Shown piece after piece: positions 8,967 to 17,110 of a DNA stretch of 64,000 nucleotides (position 1 is its first letter; every line of letters begins with the position of its first letter). Made by a program: the position numbers and the translations under genes. The stretch is from Streptomyces sp. ALI-76-A (GTDB taxonomy: Bacteria > Actinomycetota > Actinomycetes > Streptomycetales > Streptomycetaceae): contig NZ_JASVWB010000004.1 in the NCBI RefSeq assembly GCF_030287445.1, positions 1,054,001-1,118,000 on the forward strand, written 5' to 3'. The notes under the pieces were generated by a model. The model did not search any database. It saw nothing but the letters and a program-made list of their open reading frames with translations, and was not told the origin of the DNA.

Positions 8967-11689
8967 CGCGTCACCGGTACCGGTGCGTTGTCCGGAGCCG
9001 GCTTCGCGGCCAGGATGATCAGCATCAGACCGGCCAGCAGGGGTGGGACCAGCAGGACCTCGCCGAACAGCGAGCAGACCCCGGCGCCGACCATGGCCAG
9101 CAGCGCCGGCTCGCCCGCAGGATCACCGGATCGAGCCGCGCACCACGCCCGGCGGACGCCGAGCGCGACAATCGTGCCGATCCCGGCCGCGCCCACCAGG
9201 CCGGTCTGCGAGAGGACTGTCAGGTAGGTGTTGTGAGCGAAATGCAGGAGCGGGAACTGGAGGAGCATGACCTCGTAATCACCTGTGGCGTGGTAGTAGG
9301 CGGGCAAATGGTTGGCGAAGTTCAGATATCCGACACCGAAAGCAGGGTGCGCCTCGAACATCCGTAGTGCGCTGCTCCACAGATCGAGCCGTACCGCAGA
9401 GTTGACGTCCGGCGCGCCGCCGACGATCGAGTCGAACCGGGCCGCGATCGCGGCGGGCAGCAGCGGTACCAGGCAGGCCACGCCGACGCTCAGGGCCAGA
9501 ACGCCGCGCAGCGATCTACGGGCGGCGTAGAGCGCGATCACCGCGATTCCCGCCAGATAGGCCGCGCGGCTCAGCGAGTACGCAACCCCGAGGGCGAGCA
9601 CGACGACCCCCGCGCCGATTGCCAGCCGCAGCAGGGGCGTTTGGACGGCCGGATAGCGCCTGAGCAGGACTGCGGCCGCCATGACGAACAGGGCACCCAC
9701 GGTGTTGTGGTTGGCCGCGTCCTCTTGGGTGATGGCCAGAACGGCGGTGTCAGCAGGGGCGAGACCCGCCTTCGCCGCGAAGACGGAGCCGATCTGAACG
9801 ATGTTGATCAAGGCCACGATTACGCTGCCGCAACAGAACACCACGAGCGCCCGGTCGAGAGCCCGTCCAGGTTCAGCAACCAGCGGCAGCAGCATCAGCG
9901 GCGCGCACATCAGCAGTAGGTACTGCCATTTGTCGGCACCCGGCAGATCGGTGTCGCCGATCAGGACGCTGGTGGCCACCAGGTAGCCGACCGTGCCAGC
10001 GGTGATCATGACGCCGGCAGGCTTCGGCCGCGCGATCCCCCGGCCTGCGAGGACGCGGCCCAGCAGGCAGACGAGCATGAGAGCGATCAGCACACTTGGG
10101 GTGATCAGCGAGTCGCCGATGTCGGACTGTGAGAGCGGGATGGCCGCCGCGAGTACACACAGACCCACCTCCGGGATCAGGGCCAGCACAATGACCACGA
10201 GCGTGGCGGCGGCGCCGGCGGCACTGAGGGCGGGGCTGTATGCCGTCGCGAGACAGCCGGCACCCGCCACGGTCAGGAGTCCCGCCGCGACCATGAGCCC
10301 TTTGCTGGCCAGGACGGGCCTCACCTGCCTCGGGTACGCGCCCCGCCGGCGGTGGCCGACCGTCTTGACCGACAGGCACCCGATGGGCGGGCGCGCCGGT
10401 ACGGCCGCCGTCTCGTCGCCGGCGTGCTCAGCCGGATGGCGTCGGCGGGCACGGACAGCCGAGCGCACGCTGTGGGCGAGCAGCACCGCGAGCACCAGGT
10501 ATCCGGCCGAGTCGGCGGCGCCGGCACCGACCGCGGCATGGTGGGGGGTCAGGGCCACGAGCAGCCCGATGTTGACCATCGCACCGACCACAGTGGCCGT
10601 GATCACCGGCCGGAGCAGGCCGGCGGCCGCCAGGTAGGGCTGGACCGAGCGGGCCGCGCTGAACAGCACGAGGCCGGGGAGCATAGCCCAGATCACCGGC
10701 ACGGCACCGGAGTACGGCCGCCCGTAGACCACTGGGATCAGGATGGGCGCAGTCGCCGCCGCCACGACGGCAGCCGTCGCGGCGGCAAGGAACACGGTCC
10801 GGGCGATCCTGGCCGCTGCCCGCGCATCCACGGCACCGGAGGTCACGGCGGGAAACATCACCAGCGCGACCGTCGTCGACAGCAGGAGCAGCCCCTCTGC
10901 CAGGGGCAGCGCCACCGCGTACACGGCCACGGCCGTCGCCCCGGCGAGCGTCTGGATCACTGGCACGTCCAGGCGCAGCAATCCGTAATGGATGAGGTTC
11001 GGGAGATAGGAGCTGATGGCGAAGCTGCCGAAGGTACGCACAGCGAGGGGTTCACCATCGGTGTGGACGCGGGTGGTGGACCCGAGCAACAGCATCGCGG
11101 CGCAGACCAGCTGGCCGGCCAGTACCGCCAGGAAGCAGCTGATGGGGGTCAGCGATCCCGCGGCGAGCAGCCCGCAGACACCGACGAGGTAGCCGGCCGC
11201 GGGGACAGTGCTGAGCAGGTTGTATCTCGCGACCCGGCCGCGACCGAGTTCAGCCATACCGAGCAGCGTGGTCAGCAAGCTCACCGGGCATATGGCGGCC
11301 ACGAGCAGCGCGAGCCGGTACGGCACGCCGAGCAGCACGGCCGGCCAGAGATGACCGAGCAGCAGCCACAGCCCCGCCAGGGCGGAACCCGAGATCATGG
11401 AGAACACCAGGCTCCACCGGACGATCTGCCGGAATGCGGTGTGCGAGGTGCCGGCGAACCGGGCGTTGGCGTTGTCCACACCCAGGACCGTGACGACGCT
11501 CAGCACGGAGGGGACCGAGATCATGACCGCGAACGTGGCCCTACCTTCCACCCCGAGCGCCCTCGCGGTGATGACGCCCGCCGCGAAGCTCATCGCCGTG
11601 GCCAGCAATCGCGTGGCCAGCGTTGCCCCGATCGCCGCCGGACTTACCCCCGGCAGCCGGGCTCGGAGACTTTTCGTGATCGACAGCAC
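8963..11689 (-). CDS. Fused flippase (Wzx-like) and O-antigen polymerase/ligase (Wzy-like) membrane protein
   Basis: One reading frame joins two normally separate export functions. I place the start at GTG 11689, about ten bases after GGAGG, giving 908 residues. Residues ~15-400 form a multi-helix Wzx/MviN-like flippase, starting ATLATRLLATAMSFAAGVITARALG. After a cytoplasmic RRRHPAEHAGDETAAVP-type linker, residues ~455-900 form an O-antigen ligase/Wzy-like domain with many helices and a large loop containing DLWSSALRMFEAHP and GVGYLNFANH, followed by HFAHNTYLTVLSQTGLVG. No stop or shift was seen across the join. Lipid-linked units would be flipped and polymerised by the same polypeptide. It heads an operon of four overlapping genes. 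Confidence 0.87.
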   Translation of the reverse strand: MLSITKSLRARLPGVSPAAIGATLATRLLATAMSFAAGVITARALGVEGRATFAVMISVPSVLSVVTVLGVDNANARFAGTSHTAFRQIVRWSLVFSMISGSALAGLWLLLGHLWPAVLLGVPYRLALLVAAICPVSLLTTLLGMAELGRGRVARYNLLSTVPAAGYLVGVCGLLAAGSLTPISCFLAVLAGQLVCAAMLLLGSTTRVHTDGEPLAVRTFGSFAISSYLPNLIHYGLLRLDVPVIQTLAGATAVAVYAVALPLAEGLLLLSTTVALVMFPAVTSGAVDARAAARIARTVFLAAATAAVVAAATAPILIPVVYGRPYSGAVPVIWAMLPGLVLFSAARSVQPYLAAAGLLRPVITATVVGAMVNIGLLVALTPHHAAVGAGAADSAGYLVLAVLLAHSVRSAVRARRRHPAEHAGDETAAVPARPPIGCLSVKTVGHRRRGAYPRQVRPVLASKGLMVAAGLLTVAGAGCLATAYSPALSAAGAAATLVVIVLALIPEVGLCVLAAAIPLSQSDIGDSLITPSVLIALMLVCLLGRVLAGRGIARPKPAGVMITAGTVGYLVATSVLIGDTDLPGADKWQYLLLMCAPLMLLPLVAEPGRALDRALVVFCCGSVIVALINIVQIGSVFAAKAGLAPADTAVLAITQEDAANHNTVGALFVMAAAVLLRRYPAVQTPLLRLAIGAGVVVLALGVAYSLSRAAYLAGIAVIALYAARRSLRGVLALSVGVACLVPLLPAAIAARFDSIVGGAPDVNSAVRLDLWSSALRMFEAHPAFGVGYLNFANHLPAYYHATGDYEVMLLQFPLLHFAHNTYLTVLSQTGLVGAAGIGTIVALGVRRAWCAARSGDPAGEPALLAMVGAGVCSLFGEVLLVPPLLAGLMLIILAAKPAPDNAPVPVTR

Positions 11690-11916
11690 CAGGGAACGGC
11701 CTCCGGAGTCGCGAGTCGGATCGTGCTGCTGGGAGCGGCGGATGTTCTCCCCGCCTCGACAGCAGGCACAATGTAGCGGCACCCGTAGCGGAAAGTAGTG
11801 ACACATGCACGTTGAGTAGTAGATTTCTGGTCGCCGGGCCGGATATCACCGCCTTGGCCAGCGCCGGGAGAAGGCTTTCCGGCGCGGACGACCTGGTAGG
11901 ACAGGAGAACGCGGCT
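11690..11916. promoter_or_regulatory. Divergent intergenic region between two polysaccharide operons
   Basis: This 227-base gap lies between the GTG of the leftward flippase-polymerase operon and the GTG (11917) of the rightward epimerase/glycosyltransferase operon, so both promoters should lie here. I see ribosome-binding stretches on both sides (GGAGG leftward, CAGGAG rightward). I could not pick a convincing -35/-10 pair or operator by eye. Confidence 0.4.
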
Positions 11917-13060
11917 GTGAAGGTGCTCAGCGGGGTCGGCGCACGTCCGCAGATCGTCCAGCCGGCGCCGATCGCGTGGCAACTCGCCCGCCGCCGCGAC
12001 GAGCACCTGATCGTGCGCACCGGCCGGCACTGTCACCACCTGCTGTCGTCATCCTTCGGCGACGAGATCGGCGTCCCTCCTCCGGACGTGAACCTGGATA
12101 CGGGCTCGGCCCGTCAGGCCGAGCAGACGGCGAGGACGCTCGCCGCGCTCGATCCGGTACTCGCGCGGGAGCGCCGGGACTGGGTACTGACCTACGGCGA
12201 CACCAACTCCCTCCTCGCCGGAACGTTCGCGGCGGCGGCACGAGAACTGCCCATCGCGCACCTGTCGGCGGGCCTGCGCTCTTTCGACCGGACGATGTCC
12301 GCGGAACGCAACCGGATCGTGGCCGATCATCTGGCCGGCCTGCTGCTCGCTCCGACCACGGTGGCGATGGCCGCTCTGGCCGCCGAGGGTCTGACCACTC
12401 GCTCGCTGCTGGTCGGCGATCTGACAGTGGACACGCTCCGGATGATCAGGGACCAGTGGGCGGGGTCGGGCGAGGAGCGGCATTCACCGTTCCTGACCGG
12501 GCATCCCTTCGCCGTTCCTGACCGGGTGTCAAGGGCCCTGCCTGCTCGCCACCGTGCACCGGCAGGCCACCACCGACGCTCCGCACCCGCTGGCCGTGAT
12601 GGGTGCCGCGCTCGCCGCTTGCCCCAAGCTCTTCCGGCTGCCGGTACCCCCGCAGCGCGCCGCCAGAGCCCGGCAGTTCGACACCGACCTGTCAGGCGGC
12701 TCACTGCGGGCGGCGCACCCGCTGCCCTACCGGAGCGTGACCGCCGCGCTGGCTGCGGCCGACGAGCTGATCACCGGCACCGGTGGCCCGCAGAAGGAGG
12801 CGTTGGTGCCCGGGGTCCCGTGCAGCACACTGCGCGCCGCGACGGAGGCCGGAGACTCTTCAGGACGGCGGGAACGGTTTGGTGCCCGACCCCTGAGGGC
12901 TGCCGGTGGCAGTGGCCGGGCCGCGGCCGGCCGGGCGGGCCGGCAACACCCTTCGGCGACGGTGAAAACGCCGTCAGGATCATCGACGTACTGGCGTCAC
13001 GGGCCCACCGCATTGCTCAGCACGCCGTCAGGTGCGGCAGGGCGGCTTCGGCGGAGGTGA
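11917..13060 (+). pseudogene. UDP-N-acetylglucosamine 2-epimerase (WecB-like), multiply disrupted
   Basis: Non-hydrolysing epimerase that would make UDP-ManNAc. A GTG at 11917 after ACAGGAGAACGCG opens the family N-terminus (VGARPQIVQPAPI, TGRHCHHLL, VLTYGDTNSLLAG, HLSAGLRSFDRTMSAERNR). Near 12500-12550 the frame is lost. The homologous sequence resumes in another frame with HRQATTDAPHPLA, HPLPYRSVTAALAAADELITGTGGPQKEALVPGVPC. It then shifts again near 12850 into a frame that has an in-frame TGA. At least two shifts plus a stop make this a true pseudogene. It precedes the glycosyltransferase at 13065 and was probably once coupled to it. Confidence 0.82.
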
Positions 13061-13064
13061 GGAC

Positions 13065-14369
13065 ATGAGGATCTGGATCTTCAACCACTACGCGGCGCCA
13101 CCGGACTGCGCCGCCGGCACCCGGCACTACGAGCTGGGCCGAGTACTGGCGGCGCAAGGGCACGACGTCACCGTCTTCGCCAGCAGCTTCAGCCACTTCA
13201 GCAGGCGCGAGGAACGGCTCGCGCCCGGCGAGAAGGTGGCCACCCGGACTATCGACGGCGTCCGCTTCGTCTGGGTCCGCACGCCGCCCTACACCGGCAA
13301 CGGATACCGCCGCGTGCTGAACATGGCCCACTATGCGGCCCGGGTGCTCTCGGCACAGCGCGGCCTGAACCGGCCGGATGTGATCGTCGGCTCATCAGTA
13401 CACCTGGCCGCGGTGTTCGCCGCCTGGCTGGCGGCCCGCGTCCGCCGCGCCCGCTTCGTCTTCGAGGTGCGCGATCTGTGGCCGCAGACACTGATCGACA
13501 TGGGCGCGCTGCGTGCGAACGGACTGCCTGCCCGGCTGCTCCAGGTGGCCGAGTCCTTCTGCTGCCGGCGTGCGTCCGCCGTGATCTGCCTGCTGCCCGG
13601 TGCCGCCGACTACCTGAAGGCCCGCGGGATCCCGGTCGACAGAATCCATTATGTGCCGAACGGGATCGCCGACATCCCCCGGCCGACGGAACCGGGTGAG
13701 CCCGCGGGCCCGAACGGTGCGGACGGGCACCGGGCCGCCGACCTGATCGAGCAGATCAGGCGTTTCCGCAAGGACGGTTGTCTCACCGCCGGCTACATCG
13801 GCTCACACGGACCGGCCAACGGCGTGGCGACCATTGTCACGGCCGCGGCGGAGTTGCGAGCCCTCGGCCATCCGCGGGTCGCTGTGGTGATGGTCGGCGA
13901 CGGCCAGGAGAAGGCCGCGTGCCAACGGCTCGCTCACCGGCATGGCTTGGACAACGTGCTGTTCTGGCCGCCGGTGCCCAAGCAGGCCGTGCCGGCCGTG
14001 CTGGCCGAGCTGGATGTGACGCTGTTCTGCCTGCGCGATGTCGCGGTCTTCAAGTACGGCCTGAGCAGCAACAAGCTGTTCGACTACTTGGCGTCCGGCA
14101 AGCCGGTGCTGTTCGCGAGCAACGCGCCCGGCGGCCCGGTGCGCGAGTCCGGCGGCGGCGTGTGCGTGCCCGCCGAGTCACCGGCCGACATGGCGGGCGC
14201 GCTGGCCGGGCTGGCCGCGATGAGCGAGACCGAACGGGAGCGGATGGGCGAGCGCGGCCGCCGCTGGGTCTACCGGCATCACGGCATGACCGCGCTGGCA
14301 GGCGCGTTCCTCGCCGCGGTCTCGGAACCGGCGCGACGGGAAGGTCCGGTGACGGAGGCACGGCTGTGA
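13065..14369 (+). CDS. Family 4 glycosyltransferase, WbuB-like
   Basis: GT-B glycosyltransferase of 434 residues. The ATG at 13065 lies six bases after GGAGG; an upstream in-frame start at 13032 lacks such support. MRIWIFNHYAAPPD, GTRHYELGR, FEVRDLWPQTLIDMGAL and the C-terminal LSSNKLFDYLASGKPVLFASN are typical of the WbuB group, which transfers N-acetyl-fucosamine-like amino sugars (family knowledge). It follows the broken epimerase by four bases, and its stop overlaps the next start (GTGA). It therefore belongs with the acyltransferase gene. Confidence 0.88.
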   Translation: MRIWIFNHYAAPPDCAAGTRHYELGRVLAAQGHDVTVFASSFSHFSRREERLAPGEKVATRTIDGVRFVWVRTPPYTGNGYRRVLNMAHYAARVLSAQRGLNRPDVIVGSSVHLAAVFAAWLAARVRRARFVFEVRDLWPQTLIDMGALRANGLPARLLQVAESFCCRRASAVICLLPGAADYLKARGIPVDRIHYVPNGIADIPRPTEPGEPAGPNGADGHRAADLIEQIRRFRKDGCLTAGYIGSHGPANGVATIVTAAAELRALGHPRVAVVMVGDGQEKAACQRLAHRHGLDNVLFWPPVPKQAVPAVLAELDVTLFCLRDVAVFKYGLSSNKLFDYLASGKPVLFASNAPGGPVRESGGGVCVPAESPADMAGALAGLAAMSETERERMGERGRRWVYRHHGMTALAGAFLAAVSEPARREGPVTEARL

Positions 14370-14983
14370 CGCTGCACATCGTGGGCGCAGGCGGCTTCGG
14401 CAGGGAGACGCTGGACGCGGTGCGGGCGACAGCCGCGGCACCCGAGATTGTTTTCGTGGACGAGCACCCGGCCGCCACCACGGTGGACGGCTGTCCGGTG
14501 CTGCTGCCCGGGCAGTTGGCTGCCTCTGGCGAGCAGCGGAACGAGTTCGTGGTCGCGATCGCCGACGCCGACGCGCGCCGCCGGTTGGCCCGAGAGTTCG
14601 AGGATCGCGGCCTGCGAGCGGCGACGGTGATCGACCCGCGTGCGGTTGTCTCCCCCGGCGCCAGGATCGGGCGTGGCTGTGTCGTGCTGGGTCAGGCGTT
14701 CATCTCCACCGGCACCGTCACCGGCGCACACGTCCAGGTCAATTACCAGGCCAGCATCGGTCACGACACGGTGCTCGAGGATTTCGTGACGATCCTGCCG
14801 GGGGCCAACATCGCCGGCAACGTGACCATCGGCGCCGGGTCCACGGTGGGCAGTAACGCCGCCGTGCTGCAGGGCCGGCGGATCGGGCCGTCCGTCATGG
14901 TCGGGGCCGCGGCTCTGGTGACCCGCGATGTCGCCGTCGGTCAGGTGGTCGTCGGCGTCCCCGCCAGGGCCCGGGAGCCCTGA
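14366..14983 (+). CDS. NeuD/PglD-family sugar O- or N-acetyltransferase
   Basis: Acetyl-CoA-dependent acyltransferase with an N-terminal nucleotide-sugar binding fold (LHIVGAGGFGRETLDAV) and a C-terminal left-handed beta-helix of hexapeptide repeats (residues ~95-195: VSPGARIGRGCVV, VQVNYQASIGHDTVLEDF, ANIAGNVTIGAGSTVGSNAAV). The catalytic-type histidine is in SIGHD. GTG at 14366 overlaps the preceding stop; 205 residues is normal length. With the PglF-, PglE- and PglC-like genes that converge on it from 19-15 kb, the likely job is 4-N-acetylation of a UDP-4-amino-sugar (inference). Confidence 0.88.
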   Translation: MTLHIVGAGGFGRETLDAVRATAAAPEIVFVDEHPAATTVDGCPVLLPGQLAASGEQRNEFVVAIADADARRRLAREFEDRGLRAATVIDPRAVVSPGARIGRGCVVLGQAFISTGTVTGAHVQVNYQASIGHDTVLEDFVTILPGANIAGNVTIGAGSTVGSNAAVLQGRRIGPSVMVGAAALVTRDVAVGQVVVGVPARAREP

Positions 14984-14989
14984 CCGTCG

Positions 14990-15240
14990 GTTCGACCACG
15001 GGATCCCGGGCACCCGGCGTCGGCGCGGCTCCCCTGCAGAAGTCCACGTCCAGCGTGAGCCACTGGTGCAGGTCCGGCAGCACGGGCAGGCTGGGCACCG
15101 CCGTGCCGCCGGTCAGGTCCGGATCGCGGGCCGCGATCAGGCGTACACCGGGCAGCGCGGCCAGGACCTGGGCGCGGTTGCGGCCCATCGCGCCCAAGTC
15201 GTGTACGCCCGCTCGTGATGCGCGGTCACCGGGCACCAAT
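14990..15240 (-). pseudogene. Gfo/Idh/MocA-family sugar oxidoreductase, N-terminal fragment
   Basis: Only the NAD-binding start survives on the minus strand: LGAMGRNRAQVLAALPGVRLIAARDPD and PSLPVLPDLHQWLTLDVDFC. It directly follows the aminotransferase that ends at 15226. After about 75 residues the similarity stops and the frame runs antisense into the acyltransferase gene, so the rest was deleted. Such an enzyme normally oxidises C3 of a UDP-sugar ahead of the aminotransferase, so its loss would change or abolish one branch of sugar synthesis. Confidence 0.6.
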
Positions 15241-16389
15241 CGGCAGCGGCTGATCCGTGGCATCCGGCGACGCGGTTGCCCGGCCGACGGCGGTGGTCAC
15301 CGCGTCGGCGATCTCGGCCACCTCGGTCTCGGTCAGCCGGTGGTGCACCGGCAGCGAGAGCATCGCCTGGGCGACGGCCTCGGTCACCGGCAGTGCCGCG
15401 GCGTCCCCGGTGCCGCCGTCCCGCCGGGCGAAGATCGGCTGCCGGTGTACCGGCGGGAAGTAGATCCGCGCCTCGATGCCCTGGTCCAACAGGTCGGCGA
15501 GCACCTGGTCGCGGATGCCGGGAAGCAGGCAGGTGTAGAGCATCCAGCTTCCCCGAGCATCGGGTACCTGGTGCGGCGTCATCAGGCCGGGCAGCCCGGC
15601 CAGCCGCCGGGTCAGTGCTTCCGCGATCAGCTGTTTGCGCCCCAGGATGCCGTCCAGCTTGCGCAGCTGCACCCGGCCGATCGCGGCCTGCATCTCGGTC
15701 AGGCGCCAGTTGTAGCCGAGGCTCTCATGCTGGTACAGCCCGGTCTGACCATGGTTGCGGAGCAGTTTCAGCCGCTCCGCGACGCCCGGGTCGTTGGTCA
15801 GCACCATGCCGCCCTCACCGGTGGTGATGTTCTTGGTAGGGGTGAAACTGAACATGGCTGACCGGCCGAAGGTGCCGACCGGTCTGCCGCGGTACTCGGC
15901 GCCGGCCGCCTGCGCGGCGTCCTCCAGCAACGGCACGCCGGCCGCGCCGCATACCCGTGCCAGCTCGTCGAGGTCACCGGGCTGCCCGGCGTAGTGGACG
16001 GTCATGACCGCCCGCGTGGCCTGGGTGATCCGGGCCGCGACCGATTGCGGGTCGAGGTTGAACGTCTGTGGGTCGATGTCGGCGAACACCGGGGTGGCCC
16101 CGACGTGGCACACCGACGTCGCGGTGGCGACGAAGGTCATCGACGGGACGATCACCTCGTCGCCGGGGCCGAGGCCCTCGGCGAGCAACATCGCATGCAG
16201 CGCGGCCGTGCCGGTGCAGAACGTCACACCGAACCGCGCCTGATGCCGGTCGGCGAACTCCTGCGCGAAGGCCTCGTTCTCCGCGCCGTTGGTGAGAACA
16301 CCGCTACGCAGGACCCTGCGTACCGCCTCCCCTTCCTCCTCACCGAGATCGGGGCTGGCAAGCCGGATCCGGACGTTGCTGTCAGGCAC
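15226..16389 (-). CDS. DegT/DnrJ/EryC1/StrS-family aminotransferase, PglE-like role
   Basis: Full-length 387-residue PLP-dependent sugar aminotransferase. Landmarks are CTGTAALHAMLLA, VPSMTFVATATSV, LLEDAAQAAGAEY and the Schiff-base lysine K186 in FSFTPTKN. The GTG start at 16389 overlaps the end of the phosphoglycosyl transferase by eight bases, so it is the third gene of the dehydratase, transferase, aminotransferase run. It should act on the 4-keto sugar made by the dehydratase at 17107-19065, giving a UDP-4-amino-4,6-dideoxy sugar (inference from neighbours). Confidence 0.9.
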   Translation of the reverse strand: MPDSNVRIRLASPDLGEEEGEAVRRVLRSGVLTNGAENEAFAQEFADRHQARFGVTFCTGTAALHAMLLAEGLGPGDEVIVPSMTFVATATSVCHVGATPVFADIDPQTFNLDPQSVAARITQATRAVMTVHYAGQPGDLDELARVCGAAGVPLLEDAAQAAGAEYRGRPVGTFGRSAMFSFTPTKNITTGEGGMVLTNDPGVAERLKLLRNHGQTGLYQHESLGYNWRLTEMQAAIGRVQLRKLDGILGRKQLIAEALTRRLAGLPGLMTPHQVPDARGSWMLYTCLLPGIRDQVLADLLDQGIEARIYFPPVHRQPIFARRDGGTGDAAALPVTEAVAQAMLSLPVHHRLTETEVAEIADAVTTAVGRATASPDATDQPLPIGAR

Positions 16390-17110
16390 CTGTGAGCATC
16401 CTTTCTGGTTTGCGGGCGATCGGATCGTTGTCGTGGCTGGCGGTGGCTCCGCGCCCGGCCAGGACCGTCCAGACGGTGAGGAACAAGATGGCCAGGTCCA
16501 GCCGGAAGCTCTGGCGGAGGACGTAACGCAGATCCCACTCGATGCGCTCCGGCCAGCTCAGCCGCTGTCGCCCGTGCACCTGCGCCAGGCCGGTCAGTCC
16601 TGGGGCGGCCAGCAGCCGCACCTGCTGCCGATCGGTGTACCGGCGTACCTGGTAGGGCAAGGTCGGCCGAGGCCCGACCAGACTCATCTGTCCGCGCAGC
16701 ACATTGACCAGCTGCGGCAACTCGTCAAGGGACATGCGGCGCAGCACTCGGCCGACTGCGGTCACCCGGGTGGTGTCGGCGTCACCCGGACTCTCCGGGC
16801 CGGCCGGAACATTCACCATCGTGCGCAGCTTCAGCAGGACGAACAGACGGCCGTCGCGGCCGACCCGCTGCTGCCGGAACAGGACGGGTCTGCCATGCGC
16901 GAGCAGGTGCGCCAGCGCGGCGATCGCGCAGAGCAGCGCGGCCGGCACGATGATCAGGCTGATCACGACCAGGTCCAGCAGTCGCTTGCCGCGGTACGAC
17001 CTGCGGCGGGGCTCCTGGTTGCCGACCCGGGCACCGCCGGGCACTGCGGTGGGTGCCTCCGGGACCACCGGGTCGGCCGGGTACCGGCCCGGCAGAGGTG
17101 GGGCGGTCAT
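16382..17110 (-). CDS. Undecaprenyl-phosphate sugar phosphotransferase (initiating, PglC/WbaP type)
   Basis: Monotopic membrane enzyme that starts repeat-unit assembly by moving a sugar-1-phosphate to undecaprenyl phosphate. The 242 residues have a short N-terminal leader, KRLLDLVVISLIIVPAALL (re-entrant helix, ~42-60), RPVLFRQQRVGRDG, the catalytic Asp-Glu pair in SLDELPQL, and GQMSLVGPRP. At 242 residues it is the minimal PglC-like form without the N-terminal multi-helix domain of WbaP. The ATGA overlap with the upstream dehydratase indicates coupling. Confidence 0.92.
   Translation of the reverse strand: MTAPPLPGRYPADPVVPEAPTAVPGGARVGNQEPRRRSYRGKRLLDLVVISLIIVPAALLCAIAALAHLLAHGRPVLFRQQRVGRDGRLFVLLKLRTMVNVPAGPESPGDADTTRVTAVGRVLRRMSLDELPQLVNVLRGQMSLVGPRPTLPYQVRRYTDRQQVRLLAAPGLTGLAQVHGRQRLSWPERIEWDLRYVLRQSFRLDLAILFLTVWTVLAGRGATASHDNDPIARKPERMLTGA

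Noticed and set aside
10352..11776. A 474-codon plus-strand frame opposite the flippase half
   Set aside because: Gln/His/Arg-rich antisense shadow; the membrane protein on the other strand explains the interval.
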